A DNA stretch of 64,000 nucleotides. Source: Gari tellinella. Lineage: Eukaryota; Mollusca; Bivalvia; Cardiida; Psammobiidae. The stretch covers positions 42,330,189-42,394,188 of the forward strand of contig OV277869.1 in assembly GCA_922989275.2 (NCBI GenBank), read 5' to 3'. A program made the position numbers and the translations under genes. Below are positions 1-10,530 of this stretch, piece after piece. The notes under the pieces are model-generated. The model saw nothing but the letters and a program-made list of their open reading frames with translations. It did no database searches and was not told where the DNA came from. Within the stretch, counting starts at the first letter, position 1. Each line of letters begins with the position of its first letter.

Positions 1-598
1 TCCCAAGTTATGCCTCTATCGACATTCAATCAAACGGTAGATCTGGTAAAACTATTTGACAATAAGTAGTATAATATATAACCTTCTTTAATGCAAAGCG
101 AAAAACTCCTAGTTAAAACGTTTCTCAGATGCCACAAAGCAGAATCCCGATATACACCGCAATTTTGACAGGTAGGCAACAACCTTGCAATGCCCGCTTA
201 CCAAATAATACGGCCATTAGAATGCTTGCCAGAGCGGAATCAGGGCTTCATGCAATAGCAGGTAAGGCAACAATCATGACACTAACTGTGAAAATTTGTT
301 TAGCTTTGAGCAGCCATTTTACATGATGTCATTTGAACACTTGCTGTTATAGTCGGTAAGCCAGTGGTTGTGAGGTTGTTGCCGACCTGTCAAAATTGCA
401 GTGATTCTTGGGATTCTCCTTTGTGGCATCTGAGAAGGAGTTTTTCGCTTTGCATTAACGAAGGTTATTCAGCGGAGCTGACTAGTTTCTATTTAGCCAC
501 ACTTTCTATTTGGCCACACATTTCAACCAATTATATTTGATCAGAAATTTAGAATTAAGAGCACCTGTTGAAACTGAATAGTCTGATTGGATAGTAGC

Positions 599-789
599 CA
601 GGGCTCCAGATAAGGGAATTATTTCAAAACTTAAAATCTTTATTTGTGCATTAAACCCTGTGGTGACACTATACATTTGAATTGTCTCTTCGAGACAATC
701 AAAATGAGTGGTAACACCATAGGATTTGTTGCTGAAAGGAGTGCAAAAATGTGATTTGTTTAGTTTACTCCCTCTTATCTGGAGCCCTG
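599..789. mobile_element. C-family MITE carried inside Helentron-like element (unit 1)
   Basis: Starts CAGGGCTCCAGATAAG and ends CTTATCTGGAGCCCTG. The centre is a diverged form of the C hairpin (GAATTGTCTCTTCGAGACAATC). Present in every copy of the host element, so it was acquired before the host amplified. Confidence 0.7.
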
Positions 790-1158
790 TAGGCTGGTCT
801 GTTTTACAAGATATGGACTGTGAGTGTAAAATGTAGAGACACATACAGACACACACTGACTGTTTACTACACTGGGCTGATGCAATTATGCTTCTATTTT
901 AAGATATGACATCTGAAATCTTTTTATAGATATACAGAGGAAGCTAGGTGTTTTGTAATTGTTTACTACCAATTTGTTTTAATTGTTAACTATTTGTACA
1001 CATTTACCATACATTAAAAGCAATATTTATATATAAATGGTCTCAAGTGAGTTAAACATAATCGTGTGGTTGACCACACATTTCAACCAATTATATTTGA
1101 TCAGAAATTTAGAATTAAGAGCACCTGTTGAAACTGAATAGTCTGATTGGATAGTAGC

Positions 1159-1349
1159 CAGGGCTCCAGATAAGGGAATTATTTCAAAACTAAAAATCTT
1201 TATGTGTGCATTAAACCCTGCGGTGTCACTATACATTTGAATTGTCTCTTCGAGACAATCAAAATGAGTGGTAACACCATAGGATTTGGTGCTGAAAGGA
1301 GTGCAAAAATGTGATTTGTTTAGTTTACTCCCTCTTATCTGGAGCCCTA
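1159..1349. mobile_element. C-family MITE carried inside Helentron-like element (unit 2)
   Basis: The same C element in the second 560-bp unit. The right end reads GGAGCCCTA, a one-base change from the expected terminus. Confidence 0.65.
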
Positions 1350-2050
1350 TAGGCTGGTCTATGTCCAATTACAGTTTTACAAGATATGGACTGTGAGTGT
1401 AAAATTTAGAGACACATACAGACACACACTGACTGTTTACTACACTGGGCTGATGCAATTATGCTTCTATTTTAAGATATGACATCTGAAATCTTTTTAT
1501 AGATATACAGAGGAAGCTAGGTGTTTTGTAATTGTTTACTACCAATTTGTTTTAATTGTTAACTATTTGTACACATTTACCATACATTAAAAGCAATAAT
1601 TATATATAAATGGTCTCAAGTGAGTTAAACACAATCGTGTGGTTTCATCATTATTTACAAGAGTGAAGTACAGCAGACTGTTGTATTATGCTATAGTTTG
1701 TTTCAAGAAACTCTATGAATGAAGTTTGATATATAGAACAATAGATTAATGTGAGGATCTCATACCAGTAGCTAGGATATGATTTAAATTATTGCTTTGT
1801 TTTGCATTTCTGTACATGATAGTTTTGCATTTTAAAAAAAAGTTACTGTTTCAATTGTATACTTGTATATTTTGCTTTTCAATCCAAGATATTACAATTC
1901 TTTGAAAACCTCAATTTCATTCAATTTTGCACACCCATCTATATAGTCTTAGTTCAACCACTCATTCCGCTGAATATCTTTTTTAAAGATATTTCTTGTA
2001 TATTATACTACTAATATTGGCAAATAGCTTTACCGGATTTACTGTTTTAA

Positions 2051-2542
2051 AAAGTAATTAGCTAGCATGAGAAGGGTTAACAATTTGAAAATGTACAATA
2101 ATGGTAAAAATAATCTGAAAATGTCGAACTGATAACTTTGATATTTCAAACTTTAGCAAAAGCAGGTGATTAATCTAATTGAAATCATTTCCTAGCATTT
2201 TCAATTTGCAAATACTTTGTTGCTTGGCAACATAAATAAGAAGCTATTTCCATTCTTTTCTACCAGATAATGTGATAAAAAAAAACTTTTTACATTAACA
2301 GTTCTTTAATTTCAAATGAAAACAAATTCAACATAAAAGTGTCCATTTTCCATCAATTCATGGATATAACTAAGCTATTTACTACAACACTAAACACTTT
2401 TTTTCATCAGAGACAAATTTCGTCCATTACAAGTAACTCGTATCCAAATTATTTGACATTTTGACACTTTAACCTTTATTATTTTGCAAAACGCTTTAGA
2501 AAAATCTAATTTTAGAACATTAGCAGATAATTTTTGCAGACT
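2051..2542. other. AT-rich stretch, nothing recognised
   Basis: No ORF of note, hairpin or repeat match to the rest of the window was seen. Confidence 0.5.
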
Positions 2543-2727
2543 ACATTATTCCTTAGCTTCAAACAGTCACTGTGACATACTATACCTGCAGAGATTGAAA
2601 TGAACATTATTCCTTAGCTTCAAACAGTCACTGTGACATACTATACCTGCAGAGATTGAAATGAACATTATTCGTTAGCTTCAAACAGTCACTGTGACAT
2701 ACTATACCTGCAGAGATTGAAATGAAC
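2543..2727. repeat. 61-bp tandem repeat, three copies
   Basis: The unit begins ACATTATTCCTTAGCTTC and ends GAGATTGAAATGA. Copies start at about 2543, 2604 and 2665 and are nearly identical, so the expansion is recent. It abuts the broken A element to the right. Confidence 0.9.
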
Positions 2728-2734
2728 ATTGTTT

Positions 2735-3129
2735 TTAACCCTTACTCCATAGATATGCGTTTTTACACATTTAATTTATACCTCCACTAAAGAATATAGT
2801 TCCTTTATATACAGTAATGAATGTGAAACATCAGAACAAATGTAATAGCTTAAAGCAGAATAAAAGTAAAGCAGATTAATGAACATTGTTTTTAACCCTT
2901 ACTCCATAGATATGCGTTTTTACACATTTAATTTATACCTCCACTAAAGAATATAGTTCCTTTATACTACAGTAATGAATGTGAAACATCAGAAAAAATG
3001 TAATAGCTTAAAGCAGAATAAAAGTAAAGCAGATTAATGCCCCTTAAGGATCATTCCAATTTGCTTTCAATCTGCTTTTGAAGATCACTTGTTTACGAAT
3101 TAGAAACAGGTTTTTGGGAAAAGAATTAA
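2735..3129 (-). mobile_element. A-family MITE with duplicated half
   Basis: The TTAACCCTTACTCCATAG half (with 3' flank ending GCAGATTA) is present twice at a 157-bp offset (about 2721-2877 and 2878-3037). A degraded opposite half follows, ending in TTAA at 3126. The central palindrome is no longer perfect. Confidence 0.7.
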
Positions 3130-3154
3130 GCACCACTTTCCCTGCCAGGCCAGG

Positions 3155-3330
3155 TATGGTAAAACCTCTCTATTATGACCACTAAAACGAAAGCTCATTG
3201 ATGGAATTAAACACAGGTGACAGCTTAAAGCAAGGTTGCAGTAAAACAGAAAGCTCCTTAAGGAGCTTTCTGTTTTACTGTCATCTTGCTTTGAGCAGTC
3301 ACCTGTCGTAAACACTTAATAATCAAGTGT
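3155..3330. mobile_element. E-family TA MITE, right end lost
   Basis: The left end TGGTAAAACCTCTCTATTA is followed by the core I-type hairpin with centre AGCTCCTTAAGGAGCT. The right terminus is replaced by the 20-bp tandem repeat that follows. Confidence 0.7.
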
Positions 3331-3400
3331 AATAAGTGCACATCAAGTGTAATAAGTGCACATCAAGTGTAATAAGTGCACATCAAGTGTAATAAGTGCA
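3322..3400. repeat. 20-bp tandem repeat, about four copies
   Basis: Unit CATCAAGTGTAATAAGTGCA, head to tail without spacers. Not a CRISPR array. Confidence 0.9.
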
Positions 3401-3442
3401 CAATCAGTTAAGAGGGCTATTCTCCTTTACTATCAACATGCA

Positions 3443-3742
3443 TTAACCGATTACCCCATAGCTTGTTTCTAGTTTTAAAAATATGTGATCACTTAAAGCA
3501 GGTTGAAAGTAAAGCAGAATGTGCCTTAAGGCACATTCTGCTTTACTTTCAGCCTGCTTTAGGCTACTATACTAGGATACGTAAAATATTTCTTATAGTT
3601 CATATTTATAACTGTATAAAGTTGAACTATTTTCTCCATTGCAGGAATAATTTAAAGGTGTAAATAGGTGTATTTAAGGTGTAATGTGTTAAGTGGTCAC
3701 CTGTCTTCAAAAGTAGAAACAGGCTATTGGGTGAATAGTTAA
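3443..3742 (+). mobile_element. A-family MITE plus an extra right end
   Basis: TTAA sits at 3443 and 3689. The hairpin centre is GTGCCTTAAGGCAC. After 3692 a further A-type end (GTGGTCACCTGTCTTC to TTAA at 3739) shows a partial second copy. Confidence 0.8.
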
Positions 3743-4016
3743 CTAATAACTTATCTTGAGCTCAGTTATATTGTAATAATTTTTTTGAATGAGTAAAAAA
3801 GTGAAAATTAAACCTCGATTGAAAACCTTCCTGTGCACAACAGATATGATTCACGATCAGCTTTCTATCTGTGTTGCTACATTAGGTTACAATCAGGAAC
3901 CATGATCAATTAGTATGAATAATTTATTACGTTATTTTCTGTAATAATTTTCCTTTTATATATTGCTGACTTGGCATTTTGTCCTTGGACCTGGAAGATA
4001 TAGGGATGAAATGCTA
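3743..4016. other. AT-rich spacer
   Basis: No repeat or coding signal recognised. Confidence 0.4.
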
Positions 4017-4209
4017 CAGGGCTCCAGATAAGGGGAGTTTTTCAAAAACTAAAATCTTTATTGCTGGTTTAAACCCTATGGTGTCACTACTCATTAGAAG
4101 CGTCTCGAAGAAATGATTCTAATGAGTAGTAACACCATATGATTTGGTGCTGAAAAAAGTGAGAAAATGTTGGTTTTGTTCAGTTTACTCCTCCTTATCT
4201 GAAGCCCTG
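4017..4209. mobile_element. C-family MITE
   Basis: Ends are CAGGGCTCCAGATAAG and CTTATCTGAAGCCCTG. The central palindrome is built on CACTACTCATTAGAA. No clear target duplication. Confidence 0.8.
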
Positions 4210-4256
4210 ATACTACCTCTCTTCAGTGAAACACCAATAGAAAATAATGGGAATCT

Positions 4257-4501
4257 ATAACCCTTTACCCCATAGCCTGTCTTGAAGATAGGTGACCACT
4301 TAAAGCAGGTTGAAAGTAAAGCAGAATGCACCTTTAAGGTGCATTCTACTTTACTTTCAGCCTACTTTATGCTATTCTGCTAAAATATAGAAAATATTTC
4401 TTATGATGCATATTGATTAACTGTTTAAATTGAAACTATTTTCTTCAGTGGAGGTATAAATCAAATGCATTAAAATGCATATCTATGGAGTAATGGGTGA
4501 A
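4257..4501 (+). mobile_element. A-family MITE with decayed TTAA
   Basis: Flanks read ATAA (4257) and TGAA (4498), single changes from TTAA. The hairpin centre GCACCTTTAAGGTGC is changed on both arms relative to the copy at 3443. Confidence 0.75.
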
Positions 4502-4632
4502 CAAATTCACCACTGATACCTCAAAGGACTACTATAACAGACAGTCTAGGCCCACATCAGGGAGTTGAATATCTGCTAGGGTCTGGGTCTACACTGTTTG
4601 CGTTATGTCATGAGGTTAAGTGTAGTATTCAC

Positions 4633-4882
4633 ACCAGGGGCCTGTTTCATAAAACTTTTTACGACAAATGTTGTCGTAAGTCAAAACTTTAAAATACATT
4701 TAATTTGTGATTTCTCTATCTAATCCTGTCTTGTGACATCTTTTTGGAATCGTCTTTTCAAGACGATTCCAAAAAGAAGCACAAGACAAGATTAGATGGA
4801 GAAATAAATAATAATTGATACTTTTATCATCTGACTTACGACAACATTTGTCGTAAGAAGTTTTATGAAACAGGCCCCTGGT
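4633..4882. mobile_element. R element: MITE with ACCAGGGGCC termini
   Basis: Terminal inverted repeats run from ACCAGGGGCCTGTTTCATAA inward through TACGACAAATGTTGTCGTAA. The centre (GGAATCGTCT..AGACGATTCC) matches the C-family core although the ends differ. Confidence 0.75.
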
Positions 4883-4887
4883 ACTTT

Positions 4888-4972
4888 AGGAATATTCTGC
4901 TTTACTTTGAACTTATTTTAGAATTTCCATTTGTCTTCAATTCTGAGAACAAGTTATGGGTAAATTGGTTAA
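4888..4972 (-). mobile_element. A-family fragment
   Basis: Only the right part remains, from ATTCTGCTTTACTTTGAAC to TTAA at 4969. Confidence 0.55.
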
Positions 4973-5050
4973 ATCAATAACACAACAGACCTCTAGCTGA
5001 GTGTATAATTTTAAAATTATTTCCCGTACTTAGGAAAACAAGAGCATATA

Positions 5051-6854
5051 CAGTCAAACCTGTCATAGCGACCGTCCCTATATAACGACTATTTGTCTTA
5101 GACGACCTTAAAAATTCCTCCCAACACATTTTCCTCTATGTTCAGACTGTGTATAACGACAACCTGTGTTACGTGACTAACGACCGTAATATGCCGCTCC
5201 CAAAGTCCCATGTCGCTATTAAACGCACCTGTTTTCAGCGACTCGATAATTGCCGGTCATTATCGATTTTCAGTTTTCATTTCCGGGAGGCCAATTTCCT
5301 TTGTTTGTAAGTAAGATCAAAATTTCGGCAAAAAACAGAGTTACACTTACTTTAACAGAACAGAACAGATGTAATTCACGTTTCAAAACTGCAGGTTATA
5401 ATTTGTGAGTAGACAATTGTGGTAACTGATTCAACGGCGATCGGGAATGAATTTGGAGAATTGAGCTAACAAAAAGCAATTAAATATAAAAATTATTATT
5501 AGAACTCGATTAATAATGCTTTTCTTACCCCGAAAATAGCTATTCCAGTGATGATTTACTGTTAACCCTTTACCTTATAGAAGCGCCTTTTATTCTTCCG
5601 CTGAAGAAAATAGTTCCAATTTAATCAGTCATGAATACATTTTACATGGAATATTTTCTATATTCTAGCGCTGGATAGCTTAAAGTAGGCTGAAAGTAAA
5701 GTAGAATGCGCCTTAAGGCGCATTCTGCTTTACTTTCAACCTACTTTAAGTAGTCACATATCTTCAATACTAGAAACAATGCTATCAGGTAAAGGGTTAA
5801 AAATTCATACCCAATCCAACACTCCATTACGAAAGAACGGGTGGGGGAAATTATGTCGTATAAACTCCGGCGTATTATAATCGTAACTTTCTGCGAAAAT
5901 ACCCGTGTAATGAACATTTTACATGATTGTAAACCGACAGTTAACTTCTTGAATTGATTTTCCAACGATACATTATAAAAAAAATCCCATTAGAAAACAA
6001 AGCGATGTGCCGAAACTGCGAAGCAGAATTTCTATGCACATTCCTATATGCCGCTGCGAACACTCGGATTTTTGCATATGTGTATTACGTATGGTACAAG
6101 TACAAAAGATGGCTCTTAAGCGTCTTTTCTTTCGTCGGTTTTACAAAGTTTTTTTCTTTTTCTACTTTGTAATACTGTGTTTTAAATAGGAGATATTGAC
6201 AAATAAAACGGCGTTAAAAATAGCGCTGTCATATTTTGAAATTGACTTGAACAAAATTGCTGCGCGATAAAATGGTGGACATTATAGACGTGACACTAAA
6301 CGTGGACATTTCGGGAAAGATTTACGTGTGAGAGAGACAACAAAGACAAAAAGCAACTAACACACATCGGGATCGAATTCTTACTCCATGAGACGCGATT
6401 CTGAATATGAATTATACAGTTAATAGACTGAGAAAGCGATCCTAAATTGGACACATGTTTATCAGATACAACGGAATTGAAGAAAAAAAAAGAACATTTT
6501 CGTCGAACCTGTTACGGAATAAAATCTCTAAAAACACAAGACCGACGAATATTTCAGGTGATTGATTGGATATTTATAGTATTTGATCATTTGGGGACGA
6601 ATAGTCAACACGTTATGTAAGTATTTGTTAAATAGCAATTAATAATTTTGTCTGAAAATATAGAAAATGATCTTAATTATTGCTTTTGGAAGATAGGGTT
6701 AATATATCAGTTTATTCAGAGAAACAGGCATAATGGTGTTCACTTGTATACTAATTTACCGTTGAAAACTGATAACCTGACTTATGTGACTACCTGTCTT
6801 ATGTGACCTTATTGTGTCTCTCCCCTAGAAGGTCACATAAGACAGGTTTGACTG
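5051..6854. mobile_element. 1.8-kb TA-flanked, Tigger-like element
   Basis: Ends are CAGTCAAACCTGTCATAG and AAGACAGGTTTGACTG, flanked by TA at 5049-5050 and 6855-6856. CAGTCAAACC-type ends are known from pogo/Tigger elements. No transposase frame survives; the 70-residue frames inside have no recognisable motif. An A MITE is nested at 5572-5800. Confidence 0.6.
5572..5800 (-). mobile_element. A-family MITE nested in Tigger-like element
   Basis: TTAA at 5572 and 5797. The perfect hairpin has centre GCGCCTTAAGGCGC with GAAAGTAAAG arms. Confidence 0.85.
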
Positions 6855-6856
6855 TA

Positions 6857-7358
6857 CAGTAAAACCTCTCTATTACGACCACAAAAAAAGAGGGCTAATC
6901 AATTGTATAAAAGACAGGTGAAAGCTTAAAGAAAGGTGACAGTAAAACAGAAAGCTCCTTTAGGAGCTTTCTGTTTTAACTGTAACCTTGTTTTAGAAAG
7001 TTTGTTTGTTTGTTTTTGTTTTTGATTTTACGTCGCTTTCAACAGTATTTCAGTCATATCGCGACGTCCAGCTAATTATAGGTGGAGGAAGACCCCAGAA
7101 GTCCTTTATGCGCTGTTTCAGGCACAAATCGGCAACTGGGTAGAACCACCGACCTTCCGCAAGACTGGAAGGCTTCCCCACATGAAAAATCCGAACGACC
7201 CTACTGGGATTCGAACTCACAGCGGTGAGGAGCTTAGTGATGTAAGTCACAGTGACTATACCACTAGGCCACGGAGGCCCCTGTTTTAGAAAGTAGACAC
7301 CTGTTTGAAAAACCTTATAAGTAACCAGGTTAGTGGTGGTAATAGAGAGGTTTGACTG
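6857..7358. mobile_element. E-family TA MITE carrying a SINE
   Basis: The left end CAGTAAAACCTCTCTATTA follows the TA (6855-6856) that is also the right TA of the Tigger-like element. The right end AGAGAGGTTTGACTG is followed by TG rather than TA. The hairpin centre is AGCTCCTTTAGGAGCT. Its right arm is split by the SINE. Confidence 0.75.
7001..7281 (-). mobile_element. tRNA-headed SINE (V-SINE/RUDI-like), copy 1
   Basis: On the minus strand it begins GGGGCCTCCGTGGCCTAGTG (A-box-like) with a B-box GTTCGAATCCC. It ends in TTTCAACAGT-complement sequence and an (AAAC)n tail. Direct repeats TGTTTTAGAAAG at 6989-7000 and 7282-7293 are the target duplication. The resemblance to the molluscan V-SINE RUDI is from memory. 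The 66-codon frame inside is not a gene. Confidence 0.85.
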
Positions 7359-7465
7359 TGCTTCTTCTTCTAGTACAGTTAATCTGATTACAGAGAAACC
7401 AACAGTTGAGATAAATCAGATATACTGGAAAAGATTATTTACCAATGACATCAATACAAATAATA

Positions 7466-7888
7466 CAGTGAAACCTCTCTATTACCACCACTGAACAGTG
7501 TGGATTATAAGAAATTTAAAGTAGGTGGCTCCTTAACCCTTTCCCCAATAGAAGCGACTTTTAGCGTATTTAATTTATTCCTACGCTGAAGAAAATAGTT
7601 CCAGTTTATACCTTCATGAACAATTACCATTACAAATATTTTATATAGCCTAGCAGATGGTGGTTTAAAGCAGGTTGAAAGTAAATCAGAATGTGCCTTA
7701 AGGCACATTCTGCTTTACTTTCAACCTGCTTTAATTGATCCCCGGTCTTTAATGTTATAAACAGGTTATTGGGTAAAGGGTTAAAGCAAGGTGAACGTTT
7801 TACGTTCACCTTGCTTTAAGCTGTTACCTGTCTTTTATGGAACTAATTAAGCCTTCTTTTCAGTGGTTGTAATATAGAGGTTTTACTG
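7466..7888. mobile_element. E-family TA MITE with A nested
   Basis: TA at 7464 and 7889; ends CAGTGAAACCTCTCTATTA and ATAGAGGTTTTACTG. The hairpin is short (GGTGAACGTTTTACGTTCACC). An A copy sits at the TTAA beside the left arm. Confidence 0.8.
7533..7784 (-). mobile_element. A-family MITE nested in E
   Basis: TTAA at 7533 and 7781. Hairpin centre GTGCCTTAAGGCAC. Removing it leaves the E stem CTTAAAGCAAGG intact. Confidence 0.85.
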
Positions 7889-7963
7889 TACATGTTCACT
7901 GAAATTCCATTGTTATTACTGTAGTGTCTTCTCTACTGAGTGAGTTTTTTTCCAGGGCATATA

Positions 7964-8230
7964 CAGTGCTCCCTCTCTACAACAACACCCAGTGGGAGAC
8001 ACCTGTTGTGTGTGTTATTCGGAGGGAGTCGTTGTAGGGACATCTTGCAAACTGCTTAAAACCAGATCAGAGGCTGCATATAATGCGACGTTTGATCTAG
8101 ATTCAAGCTGTTTGTCACTCGTCATTATGTTTATTATATCAAAATGTCCGTTTATATGTAACTTTGCGAAAAAACAGCAGACAACAGTTTTAAGCAGATG
8201 ATATTTCAGCATTAAAAGTGTAACGTGTAC
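7964..8230. mobile_element. F-family TA MITE, left part
   Basis: TA (7962) then CAGTGCTCCCTCTCTAC. It carries a decayed core II hairpin and the CAGACGACA-type segment seen in D and in the fuller F copy at 50378. The right terminus was not found. The overlapping 142-codon minus-strand frame is a shadow of this repeat. Confidence 0.5.
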
Positions 8231-8327
8231 CACTAGGCCTCCATTGGTTGAACATAGGAAAAATGTACTCTTCAAAGGTAAACAGCTTGTAAAGGTTGAG
8301 TATAATGTCACTATAGTGCTCAGTGGC

Positions 8328-8930
8328 TTAACACATTCAACCCTAGCGACAAGTATACTCATCATTAACAAACAACTTGTACCTGTGAAGAATATATTTG
8401 TTCTATGCAAATGGTGTAGATCCTGATCAAAGGGCTCCTTCAAGACATTTCCTCAGTCAATTGATGGACTCCCCCCCCCCCCCCCCCCCCACCTCTTCTT
8501 CTCACTAGGTGTGAATATATATATACAGGTAACACAGTATTAAAGTGTGCAAGCCAATATGCCACTAATCTCAAGTTGTCTAGAGAGGCCCTCACATACT
8601 CACACTCAAGAATTTTTTCAATGGGTTTTACTAACCAAACTAACACATTTAAGGTACGGGCCTCACATGAAACACTTGGATAAGTATATCCCTAGACAAG
8701 ATAGCAGTAAGGACAAAACTCGCACATGGCTGCTTGATTTTATACATGGTTTGCTGTTACCACTGAAAAAAGATCAGAAAATGTCTTTAAGGAGCCCTCT
8801 GATCAGGGTCTGCAGTGTTTGTTGTTTTGTAATTTATTGTAAAAAAACAACCCTAAGTAGCCAAAAATGGACTAAACTTAATTGAAAAGTTGGAATTGTC
8901 CATTAAAACTTTCAGGGGTGAATGAATTAA
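8328..8930 (-). mobile_element. B-variant MITE split at its hairpin centre
   Basis: TTAA at 8328 and 8927. The arms GATCAAAGGGCTCC and GGAGCCCTCTGATC are separated by the T1 element inserted at the dyad. The right side retains the B landmarks AATGGACTA and TTGTCCATT. Confidence 0.65.
8443..8786. mobile_element. T1 TTAA element inserted in hairpin dyad; poly-C tract
   Basis: Ends AGACATTTCCTCAG and AGAAAATGTCT are flanked by TTCA (8439, decayed TTAA) and TTAA (8787). A C homopolymer of about 20 bases lies at 8470-8490. A relative with the same ends is at 51578-51855. Confidence 0.65.
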
Positions 8931-8989
8931 TTTGAACTAGCTTTTATCGTATTTACATCAAGCTTGAGTAGCTCGGCAAGTTGATATAA

Positions 8990-9177
8990 CAGGGCTCCAG
9001 ATAAAAGTCCAGTATTTCAAAAATTAAAATCTTTATTTCTGCTTTAAATCCTATAGTGTCACTACTCATTAGAATCGTCTCGAAGACTAATGAGTAGTAA
9101 CACCATAGGATTTGGTGCTGAAATAAGTGAGCAAATGTTGGTTCTGTTCAGTTTACTCCCCCTTATCTGGAGCCCTG
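8990..9177. mobile_element. C-family MITE with 5-bp target duplication
   Basis: CAGGGCTCC/GGAGCCCTG ends are flanked directly by TATAA at 8985-8989 and 9178-9182. One side of the central hairpin has lost a few bases. Confidence 0.85.
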
Positions 9178-9454
9178 TATAATGTTGTCATTGTGTTGCA
9201 ACAGTCTTGGGGACCTTATATCTCAGCCTAGATTATCCCTTCAAATATTCATGTATTCCACATCCCTGTCTTCCCTGTCCATATAAGCCTAAATGAGAAT
9301 GACAGATAAATCACTAGTAATTCTTTTTCCCGTTTGATGTGCAGACAAATTGTCAGTAATTGAATTACTGTGCCGTTATAACTGCAGCAACAATGTCATC
9401 AGTAGAGATATAAACCTTTATCTCACATAATTCTATATAAGGTGAGTATTTTAA
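9178..9454. other. Apparently unique spacer
   Basis: No repeat or coding exon recognised. Confidence 0.4.
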
Positions 9455-10452
9455 CTAGAAATGAGAACCACAAGCGGTTGCAAACGCTCTTCTGTTTTGT
9501 TATCCTAATAGATTAAGAAGGAACAGTGAGCTATTCTTATTGCCTTTGTCTGTCTTGACTGTTTGTCTGTCTGTCTACTGTAGGGCTCTAAATGACCTTG
9601 ACCTTTCTCTGATGTCACCAAACTTGTACTGAACTCCAGAGCTACTTGTGTTGAGTACACATTCCAAATGTAAAGTCTCTATCACATGAAGTTCCAAAGT
9701 TATGGTCAATGTTAAATTTAAACTATTTGACCTCTAAATGACCTTGACATGTGTTTGCCATGACCAAACTTGTACTGAGCTCAAATGCTTCTTGCGTTGA
9801 GTAGACATGCCAAATCTAAAATGTCTATCACATGTTGTTTTAAGAGTTATTGAAAATGTAAATGACCTTGACCTTTTAGTTTGTCTGACATGACCAAAGT
9901 TGTACTGAGCTCAAAAGCTTCTTTGGTTAAGTACACATGCAACATGTCAAGTCTGTATCACATGCAGTTCCAAAGTTATTGCCAATGTTAAATTCAACCA
10001 ATTTGACCTCTGAATGACCTCTAACTGACCTTGACTCTTGTCTGCCATGACCAAACTTATACTGAACTCAAGAGCTTCTTGCATTTTGTAGACATGCCAA
10101 ATATTAGGTCTGTATCTGTTGGTTCAAAGTTCTGAGAAATGTTATACTAACCCTATTTAACATGTAAATGACCTTGACCTTTGTCTGACATGATCCAAGT
10201 TGTATTGAGCTTAAGAGGTTCTCGAGTTTAATTCACATAGCAAATATCAAGTCTATATCACATGCAATTAAAAAAATATGACCAATATTGAACCAACTGT
10301 ATTTTACCTCTGAAAGACCTCTAAATGACCTTGACCTAACTGACATGACCCAAATTTTACTAAGCTGAAGATCTGTTTGAGGTAAGGACACATACCAAAT
10401 ATAAAACTGGAGTGATGACAATAGCTTGTAGTTTCTTCCAAACAGACGAGCT
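9455..10452 (-). mobile_element. H1: tandem-repeat-cored Helentron/pearl-like element
   Basis: It starts CTAGAAATGAGAACCACAAG with a small hairpin (GCGGTTGCAAACGC) and ends AATAGCTTG..GACGAGCTAAAAA. The body is about five to six diverged units of roughly 150 bp. Most carry TGACCTTGACCT, the complement of AGGTCAAGGTCA. No ORF of note. Confidence 0.7.
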
Positions 10453-10530
10453 AAAAATAGTGCTGTGACTACTCATTAGAATCATCTCCCTGTACTCACA
10501 ACATAGTACTTGGAGGATAAATTACAGAGT

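Larger units (their letters stand above)
511..1642 (+). repeat. Tandem duplication, 560-bp unit, two copies
   Basis: Sequence from 511 repeats at 1071 with few differences. One unit carries a short insertion near the end of its C core. The second Helentron-like copy (21391-22341) has one unit only, so the duplication is specific to this copy. The 116- and 113-codon minus-strand reading frames here are simply the same repeat twice. Confidence 0.85.
468..1998 (+). mobile_element. Non-autonomous Helentron/Helitron-like element, copy 1
   Basis: It starts TTCAGCGGAGCTG. The inverse, TCCGCTGAA, lies just inside the right end and is followed by a 9-bp stem-loop (AATATCTTT/AAAGATATT) and TTTCTTG. 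Joining the flanks (..GAAGGTTA plus TATATTAT..) restores the sequence of the opposite arm of the host palindrome with no target duplication, as expected for rolling-circle insertion. Asymmetric inverted ends and a 3' hairpin are known Helentron (Helitron2) traits. There is no Rep/helicase ORF. A second copy at 21391-22341 supports the same boundaries. Confidence 0.65.
1..2050. mobile_element. Long-inverted-repeat element, left end outside window
   Basis: Sequence from position 1 to about 215 reappears inverted at about 340-467 and continues at 1999-2050. Shared stretches include ATGCAAAGCGAAAAACTCCT and GCAATTTTGACAGGT. The right arm is cut by the Helentron-like element at 468-1998. No transposase is visible. 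The left terminus and any target duplication lie outside the window, so the superfamily is open. Confidence 0.6.

Noticed and set aside
3322..3400. CRISPR-like short repeats
   Set aside because: 20-bp units are contiguous with no spacers, in a eukaryotic repeat setting.
5051..6854. Autonomous Tigger transposase
   Set aside because: Only frames of about 75 codons or less, without a CENP-B or DDE motif.
7050..7250. 66-codon frame, with a near twin at 16859-17062
   Set aside because: Both are the antisense of a tRNA-headed SINE with target duplications.
8015..8443. 142-codon minus-strand frame
   Set aside because: Lies across the F/D-type repeat and into the B-type hairpin at 8328. No motif; explained by repeat sequence.
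8470..8490. Poly-C runs here and at 13739-13763 as functional signals
   Set aside because: Homopolymers inside decayed repeats; likely slippage, and their length may be a sequencing artefact.
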